Source: Fodinibacter sp963707895 (GTDB taxonomy: Bacteria; Actinomycetota; Actinomycetes; Actinomycetales; Dermatophilaceae). Taken from it: a stretch of 64,000 nucleotides of DNA. The position numbers were made by a program, and so were the translations under genes. Position 1 is the stretch's first letter, and the number at the start of each line of letters is the position of its first letter. Location: the NCBI GenBank assembly GCA_963707895.1, contig CAVPRS010000003.1:124001-188000 (forward strand), written 5' to 3'. The notes beneath the pieces are model-generated. The model was not told where the DNA came from, searched no databases, and saw only the letters and a list, made by a program, of their open reading frames with translations. Positions 56,018-63,910 of the stretch are shown here, piece after piece.

Positions 56018-57709
56018 CTAGAGCAGGTCGGTGAGCTCGGTGCGGGCGCGCGAGCGCACGGCCTCGAGGGCCTCGCGCGCGGTGCGGGCCTCGCGCGCCT
56101 CGGTGGCCAGCCCCTGGCACTCCGGCAGGGAGTGCAGCGACAGCGCCAGCCGGACGACCGGCACCTTGCTCGGCGCCATCGACAGGCTCGAGGCCCCGAG
56201 GCCGGTGAGCACCAGCGCCAGCAGCGGGTCGCCGGCCGACTCGCCGCACACCCCGATGGGGCGGCCGACCCGACGGGCACCGTCGCACGCTGCCGCGACG
56301 ACGTCGAGCACCGCCGGCTGCCACGGGTCGAGCAGGTCGCTGAGCTCGCCCTGCATCCGGTCGGCGGCCATCGTGTACTGCGCCAGGTCGTTCGTACCCA
56401 GGCTGCCGAAGTCGACCTCGGCGAGCACGTGCCCGGCCCGCAGGGCGGCAGCCGGCACCTCGATCATCACCCCGGCCTTGGGCAGGCCGTTCTCGCGCAC
56501 CCGCCGGGCGAACCAGGCGGCCTCCTCGACCGTGGCGACCATCGGCGCCATCACCCGCACGTCGGCACCCGTGTCCCGGGCGGCGACGGCCAGCGCCTCG
56601 AGCTGGGCGTCGAGCAGCTCGGGCCGCTCGGCGGACAGGCGCAGCCCGCGACGCCCGAGCGCCGGGTTCTCCTCGGGCCCGAGGTCCGCGAAGGCCAGCG
56701 GCTTGTCGGCCCCGGCATCCAGCGTGCGGACGACCACACGCCGGGTGCCGAAGGGCCGAAGGACCTGCCGGTAGATCTCCGCCTGCTCCTCGACCGTGGG
56801 TGCCTTGTCGGCCGAGAGGAACACGAACTCGGTGCGGAACAGGCCGACACCCTCGAGGTCGAGGGCTCCTGCTGCCACGGCGTCCTGCACGCCACCGATG
56901 TTGGCGAGCAGGGCCACGTGGTGGCCGTCGCGGGTGACACCCGGCCCGCTCCCGGCCGCGAGGGCCTCCGCCCGCTTCTCGCGGCGCACCCGCTGCGCCT
57001 CGACGAGCGCGATGTCGGGCGCGATGGTCACCTCGCCGGTGTCGCCGTCGAGCGCCACCGGCGTGCCGGCCGGGATGCCGGTGGCCCCGGCGAGCTGGAC
57101 GACCGCCGGGATCCCCATCTGGGCCGCCAGGATCGCGGTGTGGCTCGTGCGCCCACCGGACTGCGTGACGATGCCGACGACGAGCGAGCGGTCGAGGGTG
57201 GCGGTCTCGGCCGGGGCGAGGTCCTCGGCGACGACGACGCTCGGCTCGGAGAAGTCGGGCACACCCGGTGCCGGCACGCCGAGCACCGCCGCGACGGCCC
57301 GGGAGCCGACGTCGCGCAGGTCGGTGACCCGCTCGGCGAAGTAGCCGCCCAGCGCCTCGAACTGCACGCAGTACTCCTCGACCGCGTTGGAGATCGCGGT
57401 CGCCCGGCCCCGCCCCGCGGCGAGCTGCTTGTCGGCCGCCTTGATCAGCCCCTTGTCCCGGGCGATGAGCGCCGTGGCCCTGAGGATCTGCTGCGCGGTG
57501 TCGTCGGCGTGGCGGGCCTTGCCCTCGAGCGCGACCGCGACCGACTCGAACGCCGCGCGCACGTCGCCGAGCGCCGCCTCGCGGTCGTCGACGGCGGGCT
57601 CGTCGGCCGGCGGCCGCACCGGTGGCGCGACCTGCACCACCGGTCCGTAGGCCGACCCCGGGCTGACGCCGATGCCATGGCGGGTCTCCGTCGCGGTCAC
57701 CGCGCTCAC
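56018..57709 (-). CDS. ptsI: PTS enzyme I (phosphoenolpyruvate-protein phosphotransferase)
   Basis: 563 residues; passes phosphate from PEP to HPr. The phospho-His lies in VTQSGGRTSHTAILAAQMG (about residue 190). The PEP-binding region has LFRTEFVFLSADKAPTVEEQ, VVVRTLDAGADKPL, LGTNDLAQYTMAADRMQGEL and the Cys of GRPIGVCGESAGDP. GTG at 57709 overlaps the HPr stop as GTGA. No sugar-specific EII genes lie in the window, so HPr/EI must serve permeases elsewhere. Confidence 0.94.
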   Translation of the reverse strand: MSAVTATETRHGIGVSPGSAYGPVVQVAPPVRPPADEPAVDDREAALGDVRAAFESVAVALEGKARHADDTAQQILRATALIARDKGLIKAADKQLAAGRGRATAISNAVEEYCVQFEALGGYFAERVTDLRDVGSRAVAAVLGVPAPGVPDFSEPSVVVAEDLAPAETATLDRSLVVGIVTQSGGRTSHTAILAAQMGIPAVVQLAGATGIPAGTPVALDGDTGEVTIAPDIALVEAQRVRREKRAEALAAGSGPGVTRDGHHVALLANIGGVQDAVAAGALDLEGVGLFRTEFVFLSADKAPTVEEQAEIYRQVLRPFGTRRVVVRTLDAGADKPLAFADLGPEENPALGRRGLRLSAERPELLDAQLEALAVAARDTGADVRVMAPMVATVEEAAWFARRVRENGLPKAGVMIEVPAAALRAGHVLAEVDFGSLGTNDLAQYTMAADRMQGELSDLLDPWQPAVLDVVAAACDGARRVGRPIGVCGESAGDPLLALVLTGLGASSLSMAPSKVPVVRLALSLHSLPECQGLATEAREARTAREALEAVRSRARTELTDLL

Positions 57710-57975
57710 TCCGCGTCGAGGTCGCGGGAGAGCAGGGCGACCAGGCGCTCGAGGGCCTCGTCGGCACCGTCGCCCTCTGCGGTGAGCACGACCTCCTCGC
57801 CGTGCGTGGCCCCGAGGGCCATGACGCCGAGGATGCTCGTCGCGTCGACGGCGTCCTCGCCGGGGCGGCCGATCTCGACGTCGAGGCCGGTCTCGGTGGC
57901 CGCCTCGACGAACAGGGCGGCCGGCCGCGCGTGCAGGCCGACGGACGAGGCGATGGTGACGGTGCGCTGTGCCAT
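57706..57975 (-). CDS. ptsH: HPr phosphocarrier protein
   Basis: 89 residues. Phospho-acceptor His15 in SSVGLHARPAALFVEAA. The Ser47 region DATSILGVMALGATHGEEV is the site HPr kinase would phosphorylate in Firmicutes; no such kinase is seen here. C-terminus ALERLVALLSRDLDAE. Small, soluble and full-length. First of a two-gene operon with enzyme I (4-nt overlap). Confidence 0.95.
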   Translation of the reverse strand: MAQRTVTIASSVGLHARPAALFVEAATETGLDVEIGRPGEDAVDATSILGVMALGATHGEEVVLTAEGDGADEALERLVALLSRDLDAE

Positions 57976-58252
57976 GAGGTGCTCCTGAGCGTAAAGGGTG
58001 CCGGGGGGTTGGGGGGTGCGACGGTGCGAGCTGGGCAGCGGGCGGTTCCGGGGGACACCGGGCGATGCGGTGAGGCCCAGGGGCCGCCGTCGTGGTTCCT
58101 GACCAGATTGTGTGGGATGAGGCCTCGGTCCTGCTCGCGGGGCGGTGCCCGGACGGTGCAGGGCCGGTGGGGCACCGGACCGCGTTGCGGGCGTGGGAGC
58201 ATGAGCGCGTGGTCGGCCCGGTGTCCTCGCTCGTCACGACGGCAGCCGGCCG

Positions 58253-58972
58253 ATGACGGTCACCGTCGCCCTGGTCGCGACCGTGGTCGTGATGGTGGGG
58301 GCCAACGTCTGGGTGCACGCCGGTCCCGACCGCTGGCAGCCGGTGACCGGGCCACTCCTCGCGGTCCTCCTGCTCCTCGTGGGCCGGTGGGCGGGGCTGT
58401 CGTGGGAGCAGCTGGGCCTCGGTCGCGGCTCGGTCGTCCCCGGTCTGGTCTGGGGCGGCGTGGCCGTCGCCCTCGTCGCCGCGGTCTACGCCGTGGGGCT
58501 GGCCGTGCCCGCCTGGCGCGGGCTCTTCCTCGACGCCCGACACCGGGTGGGGGCGTCACGCGCCGCGGGCCGGGCCCTGCTCGTGGTACCGCTCGGCGTC
58601 GTCGTCCTGGAGGAGGTCGCCTTCCGGGGGGTGCTGTGGGGGCTGGTCGACGTCGGGCACGGCGCCCTCTGGGCCGGCGCGGTCACCTCGGTGCTCTTCG
58701 GGCTCTGGCACGTGCTGCCCGCGGTCGACGGGGCCCGGGCCAACGCGGTCGAGCCCGGAAGCGACGGTGACGCCGACAACGCACCGGACGCGCGCTTCAT
58801 CCCGGCCCGGCAGGTACTCGGCACCGTGGCCTTCACCACCGTCGCGGGAGTGGTGTTCGCCGTGCTCCGCGAGCAGAGCGGCAGCCTGCTCGCACCGTTC
58901 CTCCTGCACTGGGCCACGAACGGCCTCGGCATCCTCGCGGCGGCCTGGGCCTGGACCGTGCACCACGACTGA
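58253..58972 (+). CDS. CPBP-family intramembrane metalloprotease
   Basis: 239 residues with about seven membrane helices. The Abi/CPBP motifs are present: LGVVVLEEVAFRGVLWGL (EExxxR), SVLFGLWHVLP (FxxxH), and the final LLAPFLLHWATNGLGILAAA (HxxxN). Related to CAAX-prenyl proteases and bacteriocin-immunity Abi proteins. Substrate unknown. A 30-residue polar loop (VEPGSDGDADNAPDARF) separates two helices. ATG at 58253; no bacteriocin-like gene is nearby. Confidence 0.88.
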   Translation: MTVTVALVATVVVMVGANVWVHAGPDRWQPVTGPLLAVLLLLVGRWAGLSWEQLGLGRGSVVPGLVWGGVAVALVAAVYAVGLAVPAWRGLFLDARHRVGASRAAGRALLVVPLGVVVLEEVAFRGVLWGLVDVGHGALWAGAVTSVLFGLWHVLPAVDGARANAVEPGSDGDADNAPDARFIPARQVLGTVAFTTVAGVVFAVLREQSGSLLAPFLLHWATNGLGILAAAWAWTVHHD

Positions 58973-58989
58973 CGAGGGCAGCCGACGGC

Positions 58990-60963
58990 TCAGTCCTCCT
59001 GGAACACCTGCCAGCGTGTCTCCTCGCGCCGGCGCACGGCGACCTCGATCCGGGCCAGCTGCTCGGGTGACGCCGGCAGTCCGTAGACCTCGCTGACGAA
59101 GCGCGGCAGGTCGGGCCGGTAGTCGTGCCCCCACGCGCCCCAGGTCGCGGGCCGCTGGGCGTTCTTCATGTCGACGAGGGTCTGGAAGAACGACGTCACG
59201 GGGCGCCACCGCAGGTGCGCCGGGATGCCGCGCGGGCTCGCCCCCGGCGGGCCCGGCTCCACCTTGGGCCGGCCCGGGCCGAGCCACGCGGGCGCGGTCG
59301 TGAGCAGGTCGACGCCGAAGCGGGTCACGCCGTCGTTGTCGTGGCTGAGCATCACGTACGGCGGGAGGAGACCTCGGGCCTCGTGCACGTCGTGCAGCTG
59401 CTCGAGGTCGTTCACGACGGCGACGCTGCGCCGGTCGACGTCGACGCGGTCGGGCCCGGTCACCTCGTGCATCCACCCGCTGCCGTACGGCGTGCCGAGC
59501 CACAGCGCACGGTCGATGCCGAGGGCCTCGAGCCCCAGCGTGCCCTGGTGGAGGAACACGTCCTGGCTGGTGTGCGCCCCGAGGCTCTCGCCGAACAGGA
59601 CGACCCGCGGGCGCCGGCCGGGCCGATGGCGCAGCCGCTCGAACACCCGCAGCCACAGCAGCTGGTTCTGCTCGCGCGCCTCGTCGACCCGACCCAGCGA
59701 CAGCGGCGAGGGCCGGTTGGAGTACTGCACCGTCACCGAGGCGACGTCACCGAGCGTGAGGTACTGCGCGGCCGCCATCGCGACGTAGTTGACGTAGCCC
59801 AGGCCGGTCGGCGAGACGAGCACGAGCAGCGAGCGGTCGAACGCGCCGGTGCGCTCCATCTCGGCGAGCGCCAGGTCGACGCGCTCGGACATGGTCGGCG
59901 CACTCGCGAGCCCGACGAACACCTGCACCGGGGCCGCCACGGCCGGCTCGCCCATCACCGTCTCGATCGACAGGTCGGGCACCCCGGCCGGCCGGTCGGG
60001 CCTCGGGGCCGGGCGCACGTAGGTGATCATGTGGCGCCGTCCCTCCTTGCCGAGCGTGCCCCACGGCACCAGGCTCTCGGGCGAACCGCTCAGGGTCGGC
60101 GCGAGCCAGCGGGTCGACTCGTCGCCACCGAGCACGGGTTCCTCGGCCGCCGCCCCGGTCTCGATGGACCGCATCGCGCGTGACCACACCAGCGAGGTCC
60201 CCGCCGCCAGGATGCCCACGGATGCCGCGTGCGTCGCCAGGCGCCAGACCTGCGGCCCGCCGGGCAGCTGGGCCGCCAGCCGCCGGCTCACGGTGGTCGC
60301 GAGGAGGTGCTCGCCGTAGGCCACGGCCGCGAGGATGCCCTCCACTCCCCCTGCCACGAGCAGCGAGCGCGCCAGGGGCGGCCGCTGCGGGTCCTGCGTG
60401 CCGTCGTCGGGGGGCACCCGTCGGCGGCGGTCCAGGGCGAACGCGATCGCGAGCCCGAGCGGCACCGCGACCGGCAGCCGCGCAACGCGACCCCCGGCAT
60501 CCAGCCGGTCGTCGAGGAGGCGGAGCCCGGTGCGCGCGGCCTCCAGCGACAGGGCGGCGACGCCCGTGGAGGCCGTGCGCCATCCGGTCTGCCGGGCCGC
60601 GCCTCGCGCCATCGCCTCGCCCGGACGGGTGGGGAGGGCCCGTCGGAGCGCGAGGCCCAGCGGCACCGCGGCGAGGTCGGCGGCGAGCGTGAGCGCACGC
60701 GCGCGGGTCACCGGGTCCGACCAGCGGCCGGCCACCGGCGTGCGGGCCAGCTCGGCGGCCGCGGCCTGGAGGGCGTCCTGGGTGCCGAGCGCGAGCAGGT
60801 AGTGCAGGCCGGTCGACAGAGCGGTGGTCAGGCCCTGGTCGACGTCGCTGCGCGGGGTGAGCCCGGGCGCGAACGTCCCGGGCACCTGGGCCGCGGCGAC
60901 GACGAGGCCCACCTGCACCCCGATGTCGGAGCGTGGCGGCGGGGGCGGGGCGGAGCGGCTCAT
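58990..60963 (-). CDS. Membrane alpha/beta-hydrolase (Abhydrolase_9 type)
   Basis: 657 residues, start MSRSAPPPPPRSD at 60963. The N-terminal half has several hydrophobic segments (GLTTALSTGLHYLLALG, SLLVAGGVEGILAAVAYG, ATHAASVGILAAGTSLVW). The C-terminal half is the catalytic domain: VQVFVGLASAPTMSERVDLA, LLVLVSPTGLGYVNYVAM, nucleophile elbow VVLFGESLGAHTSQD, acid/His region YVMLSHDNDGVTRFG and WGHDYRPDLP. It matches large actinobacterial membrane hydrolases of unknown substrate, perhaps lipid esterases. Convergent with the CPBP gene. Confidence 0.82.
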   Translation of the reverse strand: MSRSAPPPPPRSDIGVQVGLVVAAAQVPGTFAPGLTPRSDVDQGLTTALSTGLHYLLALGTQDALQAAAAELARTPVAGRWSDPVTRARALTLAADLAAVPLGLALRRALPTRPGEAMARGAARQTGWRTASTGVAALSLEAARTGLRLLDDRLDAGGRVARLPVAVPLGLAIAFALDRRRRVPPDDGTQDPQRPPLARSLLVAGGVEGILAAVAYGEHLLATTVSRRLAAQLPGGPQVWRLATHAASVGILAAGTSLVWSRAMRSIETGAAAEEPVLGGDESTRWLAPTLSGSPESLVPWGTLGKEGRRHMITYVRPAPRPDRPAGVPDLSIETVMGEPAVAAPVQVFVGLASAPTMSERVDLALAEMERTGAFDRSLLVLVSPTGLGYVNYVAMAAAQYLTLGDVASVTVQYSNRPSPLSLGRVDEAREQNQLLWLRVFERLRHRPGRRPRVVLFGESLGAHTSQDVFLHQGTLGLEALGIDRALWLGTPYGSGWMHEVTGPDRVDVDRRSVAVVNDLEQLHDVHEARGLLPPYVMLSHDNDGVTRFGVDLLTTAPAWLGPGRPKVEPGPPGASPRGIPAHLRWRPVTSFFQTLVDMKNAQRPATWGAWGHDYRPDLPRFVSEVYGLPASPEQLARIEVAVRRREETRWQVFQED

Positions 60964-61061
60964 CGGCTCGAGTCTGCCGCACCGGGGCGCCATCGCGGCC
61001 TCACCCGCGCGGGGTGGATGCCCGCTGGCCCTCGGAGCGGTCGCGCAGCCGGGCCTGCCCC

Positions 61062-61127
61062 CGGTCGAGAGTGCACGACACGCTGATGGAACGGCGCGGC
61101 CGTCAGCGTGTCGTGCACTCTCGACCG
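61062..61127. terminator. Inverted repeat family A, copy 2
   Basis: Arms 61062-61086 and 61103-61127 (25 bp apart from one end base, core CGAGAGTGCACGACACGCTG), 16-nt loop. Differs from copy 1 at two stem positions on the left arm, with matching changes on the right arm. Located 20 bp past the stop of the small minus-strand frame at 61147. Confidence 0.75.
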
Positions 61128-61146
61128 AGGGTGGGCACCCCCCGCG

Positions 61147-61371
61147 TCAGGTCGAGCGGGTCGCGGACCGGGCCCGGAGCACCGCGAGGGCGATGCACGA
61201 CGCCACGAGCACCGTCGTGCCCAGGCGCAACGGGTTGAGCGGGACGAGCCCGACGAACGCCGCCGGGGAGGTCCCGACCCCCTCGATGGGACGCGACGTG
61301 CTCGGCACCTCCTTGATGGGTACCGGAGGGGGGATGTAGGTGCTGAGCACCGTGCGCATCGTGATGGCCAT
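61147..61371 (-). CDS. Small protein with phage tail-sheath-like N-terminus
   Basis: 74 residues if started at the ATG at 61371 (MAITMRTVLSTYIPPPVPIK). Residues 10-45 contain EVPSTSRPIEGVGTSPAAFV, strikingly like the conserved N-terminal strand of contractile phage/eCIS tail-sheath proteins (EEVPSGSRPIEGVGTSVAAFVG type, from memory). The remaining 27 residues are a hydrophobic segment with a basic tail (TTVLVASCIALAVLRARS), not sheath-like. No other tail gene is nearby. Likely a remnant, or a small membrane protein that captured this segment. Whether it is expressed is unknown. Confidence 0.5.
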   Translation of the reverse strand: MAITMRTVLSTYIPPPVPIKEVPSTSRPIEGVGTSPAAFVGLVPLNPLRLGTTVLVASCIALAVLRARSATRST

Positions 61372-61511
61372 GGCCGACCTCCCGGCTCGGGTGCTCCCAT
61401 CAAAGCCCTCGGCGAGCAGCGGTGTCCATGGCCCGCTGAGCAGCGCCGCGGTGCCGCTCCCTGGTTCCACCCGGGCAGCCGCGGCGGCCGGACTCCGTCC
61501 GGCCGAACGCG

Positions 61512-61590
61512 CTCCCCGGGTAGGAATCGAACCTACGTCGCTTGTCCTGATTCAAAGTCAGGCGGGCCCTGCCAGCAGACCAACCGGGGA
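61512..61590 (-). tRNA. tRNA-Gln, anticodon UUG, unusual body
   Basis: Read from 61590 downward: acceptor TCCCCGG pairs with CCGGGGA. Anticodon arm CCTGA-CTTTGAA-TCAGG gives anticodon TTG. T-arm is GTAGG-TTCGATT-CCTAC, discriminator G. Oddities: the variable region is 9 nt (ACAAGCGAC), and the D region (GGTCTGCTGGCAGGGCCCG) forms only a weak stem. CCA is not encoded. It lies between the sheath-like fragment and the TetR gene. Confidence 0.65.
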
Positions 61591-61719
61591 CCGCCGTGCG
61601 CTCCGGCACGGCATACCGGCGAGGGTAGTGGACTTCCCGAGGACAGCGCGGCGACCCACCTCGGGCCCCGCCAGCGGGCCGTCGGGCCGGTGTACCTCGT
61701 GCGCAGGCACAATGGCGTG

Positions 61720-62370
61720 GTGAGCGACCCTTCGACAGACAAGCCCTCGCGTGCCGCCCGATCCCGGATGACGGGGCGAGAGCGGCGTGAGCAGCTCATC
61801 GGCATCGGTCGCAAGCACTTCGCCGACAAGGGGTTCGAGGGGGCCACGGTCGAGGAGATCGCCGCCTCGGCCGGCGTCAGCAAGCCGGTCGTCTACGAGC
61901 ACTTCGGCGGCAAGGAGGGGCTCTACGCCGTCGTGGTCGACCGCGAGATCGAGAGCCTGCTCGCCTCGGTGCAGGGCGCGCTGATCTCCGGTGGGTCGTC
62001 CCGCGAGATCATCGAGCGGGCCGCACTGGCCCTGCTCGACTACGTCGAGAGCTCGACCGACGGGTTCCGGATCCTGGTGCGCGACAGCCCGGCCGGCCAG
62101 GCCACCGGCTCGTTCGCCAGCCTGATGAGCGACATCGCCAGCCAGGTCGAGCACATCCTCGCGGCCGAGTTCAAGAGCCACAAGCTCGACCCGAAGGCCG
62201 CCCCGATGTACGCGCAGATGCTCGTCGGCATGATCGCGCTGACCGGTCAGTGGTGGCTCAACTCGCGCAAGTTCAAGAAGCACGAGGTGGCCGCGCACGT
62301 GGTCAACCTGGCCTGGAACGGCCTGACCGGCCTGGAGTCCAAGCCGACCCTGACCACGGACAAGCACTGA
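61720..62370 (+). CDS. TetR-family transcriptional regulator
   Basis: 216 residues. N-terminal HTH: RREQLIGIGRKHFADKGFEG, ATVEEIAASAGVSKPVVYEHFGGKEGLYAVV. The ligand domain (about 75-216) is helical, ending NLAWNGLTGLESKPTL. GTG at 61720 (VSDPSTDKPSRAARSRM) is the likely start. Position relative to glmU-prs matches the TetR gene Rv1019 of mycobacteria, as I recall. Targets unknown. Confidence 0.9.
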   Translation: MSDPSTDKPSRAARSRMTGRERREQLIGIGRKHFADKGFEGATVEEIAASAGVSKPVVYEHFGGKEGLYAVVVDREIESLLASVQGALISGGSSREIIERAALALLDYVESSTDGFRILVRDSPAGQATGSFASLMSDIASQVEHILAAEFKSHKLDPKAAPMYAQMLVGMIALTGQWWLNSRKFKKHEVAAHVVNLAWNGLTGLESKPTLTTDKH

Positions 62371-62373
62371 CCT

Positions 62374-62464
62374 CAACTTTCCCGCCCGATCAGGGAACCT
62401 TCACCTTCGCACCGGAACCGTTGTCCTGCGAAGGTGAAGGTTCCGGCATCGGGCGAGAAAGTTG
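62374..62464. terminator. Inverted repeat family C, copy 2 (long form)
   Basis: A hairpin with about 45-bp imperfect arms (from 62374, CAACTTTCCCGCCCGAT, to 62464, GAAAGTTG). It contains the same CCTTCACCTTCGCACCGG core as copy 1 at 8513-8567. It starts 3 bp after the TetR stop and ends 12 bp before the convergent methyltransferase stop. Bidirectional terminator likely. Confidence 0.75.
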
Positions 62465-62476
62465 TGACGAGCGGGG

Positions 62477-63304
62477 TCAGGGCGCGTCCGGGGATTCCGT
62501 GGTGCGGCGCGCCACGGCGAACACCCGTCGGAACGGGAAGAGCACCCCGGCCGACGAGCGCGGGTAGGCGTCAGCCAGCGCCGCGGAGTACGGGTCGATG
62601 AAGGCCGCCAGCTCGCCTTCGTCGGTGAGGATGTCGATCACCGGCCGCAGCCCGGTGGCCGCCACCCAGGTGAGCACCGGGTTCTCGTCCTCGCCCTCGG
62701 GGTCGAGCACGTGCAGGTACGTGGTCTCCCACGCGTCGACCTCGCAGCCGAGCCGGTTGAGGTAGCGCAGGTAGGTCGCCGGCTCCCCCACCGCCGGCAG
62801 GTCGAGCGCCGCGCCGAGCTCGCCGGCCCGCTCGTGGTGCTCGGCGGTCTCGCGCATCAGCCGGTGGCTGGGGGCGTCGAAGTTCCCGGGCACCTGCAGG
62901 GCGAACCAGCCGCCCTCGGCCAGCGCCCCCACCCAGGCGTCGAGCAGGTCGAGGTGACCCGGCACCCACTGCAGCGTCGAGCTGGTCACCACGACGTCGG
63001 GCGCCTGGCCCAGGGATGAGGGGTCCCACTCGCGCAGGTCGGACTGAACCCACTCCACCCGCCCGTCGTGGTCGAGCTCGCGGGCCGACTCGAGCATCGA
63101 CTCCGAGGAGTCGACCCCCACCACCCGGGCCTGCGGCCACAGCTGCGCGAGGGTCAGCGTCGGCGGGCCGTGACCGCAGCCCAGGTCGACGACCAGCGCG
63201 GGGTCGTCGGTGCGCACCTGCGCCACCAGGTCGGCGAACGGCCGGCTGCGCTCCCCCGCGAACTGGCCGTATGCCGTGGGGTCCCAGCTCGCGTGCTCCC
63301 GCAT
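62477..63304 (-). CDS. tam: Trans-aconitate 2-methyltransferase
   Basis: 275 residues. N-terminus WDPTAYGQFAGERSRPFADL is characteristic of Tam. SAM motif I is VVDLGCGHGPPTLTLAQLWP, followed by VVGVDSSESMLESA, VVTSSTLQWVPGHLDLL and GGWFALQVPGNFDAPSHRLM. It methylates trans-aconitate, a toxic by-product that inhibits aconitase. Start MREHASWDP at 63304. Divergent from a MarR gene across 64 bp, the same arrangement as tam/tamR described in Streptomyces. Confidence 0.9.
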   Translation of the reverse strand: MREHASWDPTAYGQFAGERSRPFADLVAQVRTDDPALVVDLGCGHGPPTLTLAQLWPQARVVGVDSSESMLESARELDHDGRVEWVQSDLREWDPSSLGQAPDVVVTSSTLQWVPGHLDLLDAWVGALAEGGWFALQVPGNFDAPSHRLMRETAEHHERAGELGAALDLPAVGEPATYLRYLNRLGCEVDAWETTYLHVLDPEGEDENPVLTWVAATGLRPVIDILTDEGELAAFIDPYSAALADAYPRSSAGVLFPFRRVFAVARRTTESPDAP

Positions 63305-63335
63305 GTTCGTCCTCCGGACGGTCGCTGTCTCGACG

Positions 63336-63348
63336 TCAAGAAACTTGA
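63336..63348. promoter_or_regulatory. Candidate MarR operator in the tam-marR gap
   Basis: Perfect inverted repeat TCAAG-AAA-CTTGA at the centre of the 64-bp divergent region. Placement and symmetry fit an autoregulatory MarR/TamR site controlling both genes. Binding is inferred, not shown. Confidence 0.55.
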
Positions 63349-63368
63349 TGGGCCCTACAATCGGCCGC

Positions 63369-63866
63369 ATGGCCGCTGACGATGTCGACCGTATCGTCTC
63401 CGCGTGGCGACGAGAGCGACCCGACCTCGACGTCGGACCGCTCGAGGTGCTCTCGCGCGTGTCCCGGCTCGCCCGGCGCCTCGACCGCGCGCGCGGAGCC
63501 GCCTTCGCCGAGCACGGCCTCGACGGCTGGGAGTTCGACGTCCTGTCCGCACTGCGCCGTGCCGGCACCCCGTACGAGCTCAGCCCCGGGCAGCTCGTCG
63601 CCGAGACCCTGGTCACGAGCGGGACGATGACCAACCGGGTCGACCGGCTCGTCGCCCGCGGGTGGGTCGAGCGCGAGCCGGACCCCACCGACCGGCGCGG
63701 CGTCATCGTGCGCCTCACCCCCACCGGGATGGCCGTCGTCGACGCCGCCCTCTCCGACCTGCTGGCGCACGAGCACGACCTGCTCGCCGAGCTGGGCACC
63801 GGCGAGCGCGACGACCTCGCCGGCCTGCTGCGCCGCCTGCTGCGCCCCTTCGAGCGCGAGGCCTGA
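63369..63866 (+). CDS. MarR-family regulator, TamR-like
   Basis: 165 residues. An N-terminal extra helix (DDVDRIVSAWRRERPDLDVGP) precedes the winged helix, as in the PecS/UrtR/TamR subgroup. Then LEVLSRVSRLARRLDRARGAAFAEHGLDGWEFDVL and the recognition region GQLVAETLVTSGTMTNRVDRLVARGWVEREPDPTDRRGV with the conserved DRR. Divergent from tam. In Streptomyces coelicolor TamR derepresses tam in response to trans-aconitate or citrate (established knowledge). The same role here is inference. Confidence 0.85.
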   Translation: MAADDVDRIVSAWRRERPDLDVGPLEVLSRVSRLARRLDRARGAAFAEHGLDGWEFDVLSALRRAGTPYELSPGQLVAETLVTSGTMTNRVDRLVARGWVEREPDPTDRRGVIVRLTPTGMAVVDAALSDLLAHEHDLLAELGTGERDDLAGLLRRLLRPFEREA

Positions 63867-63910
63867 CGGGCGCGCCCGCGCGACCTGACGGCACGGCATC
63901 CGACGCCGGC

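Noticed and set aside
58253..58972. CPBP protease as a bacteriocin-immunity gene
   Set aside because: No small precursor peptide, ABC exporter or other bacteriocin genes occur nearby, so only the family assignment is kept.
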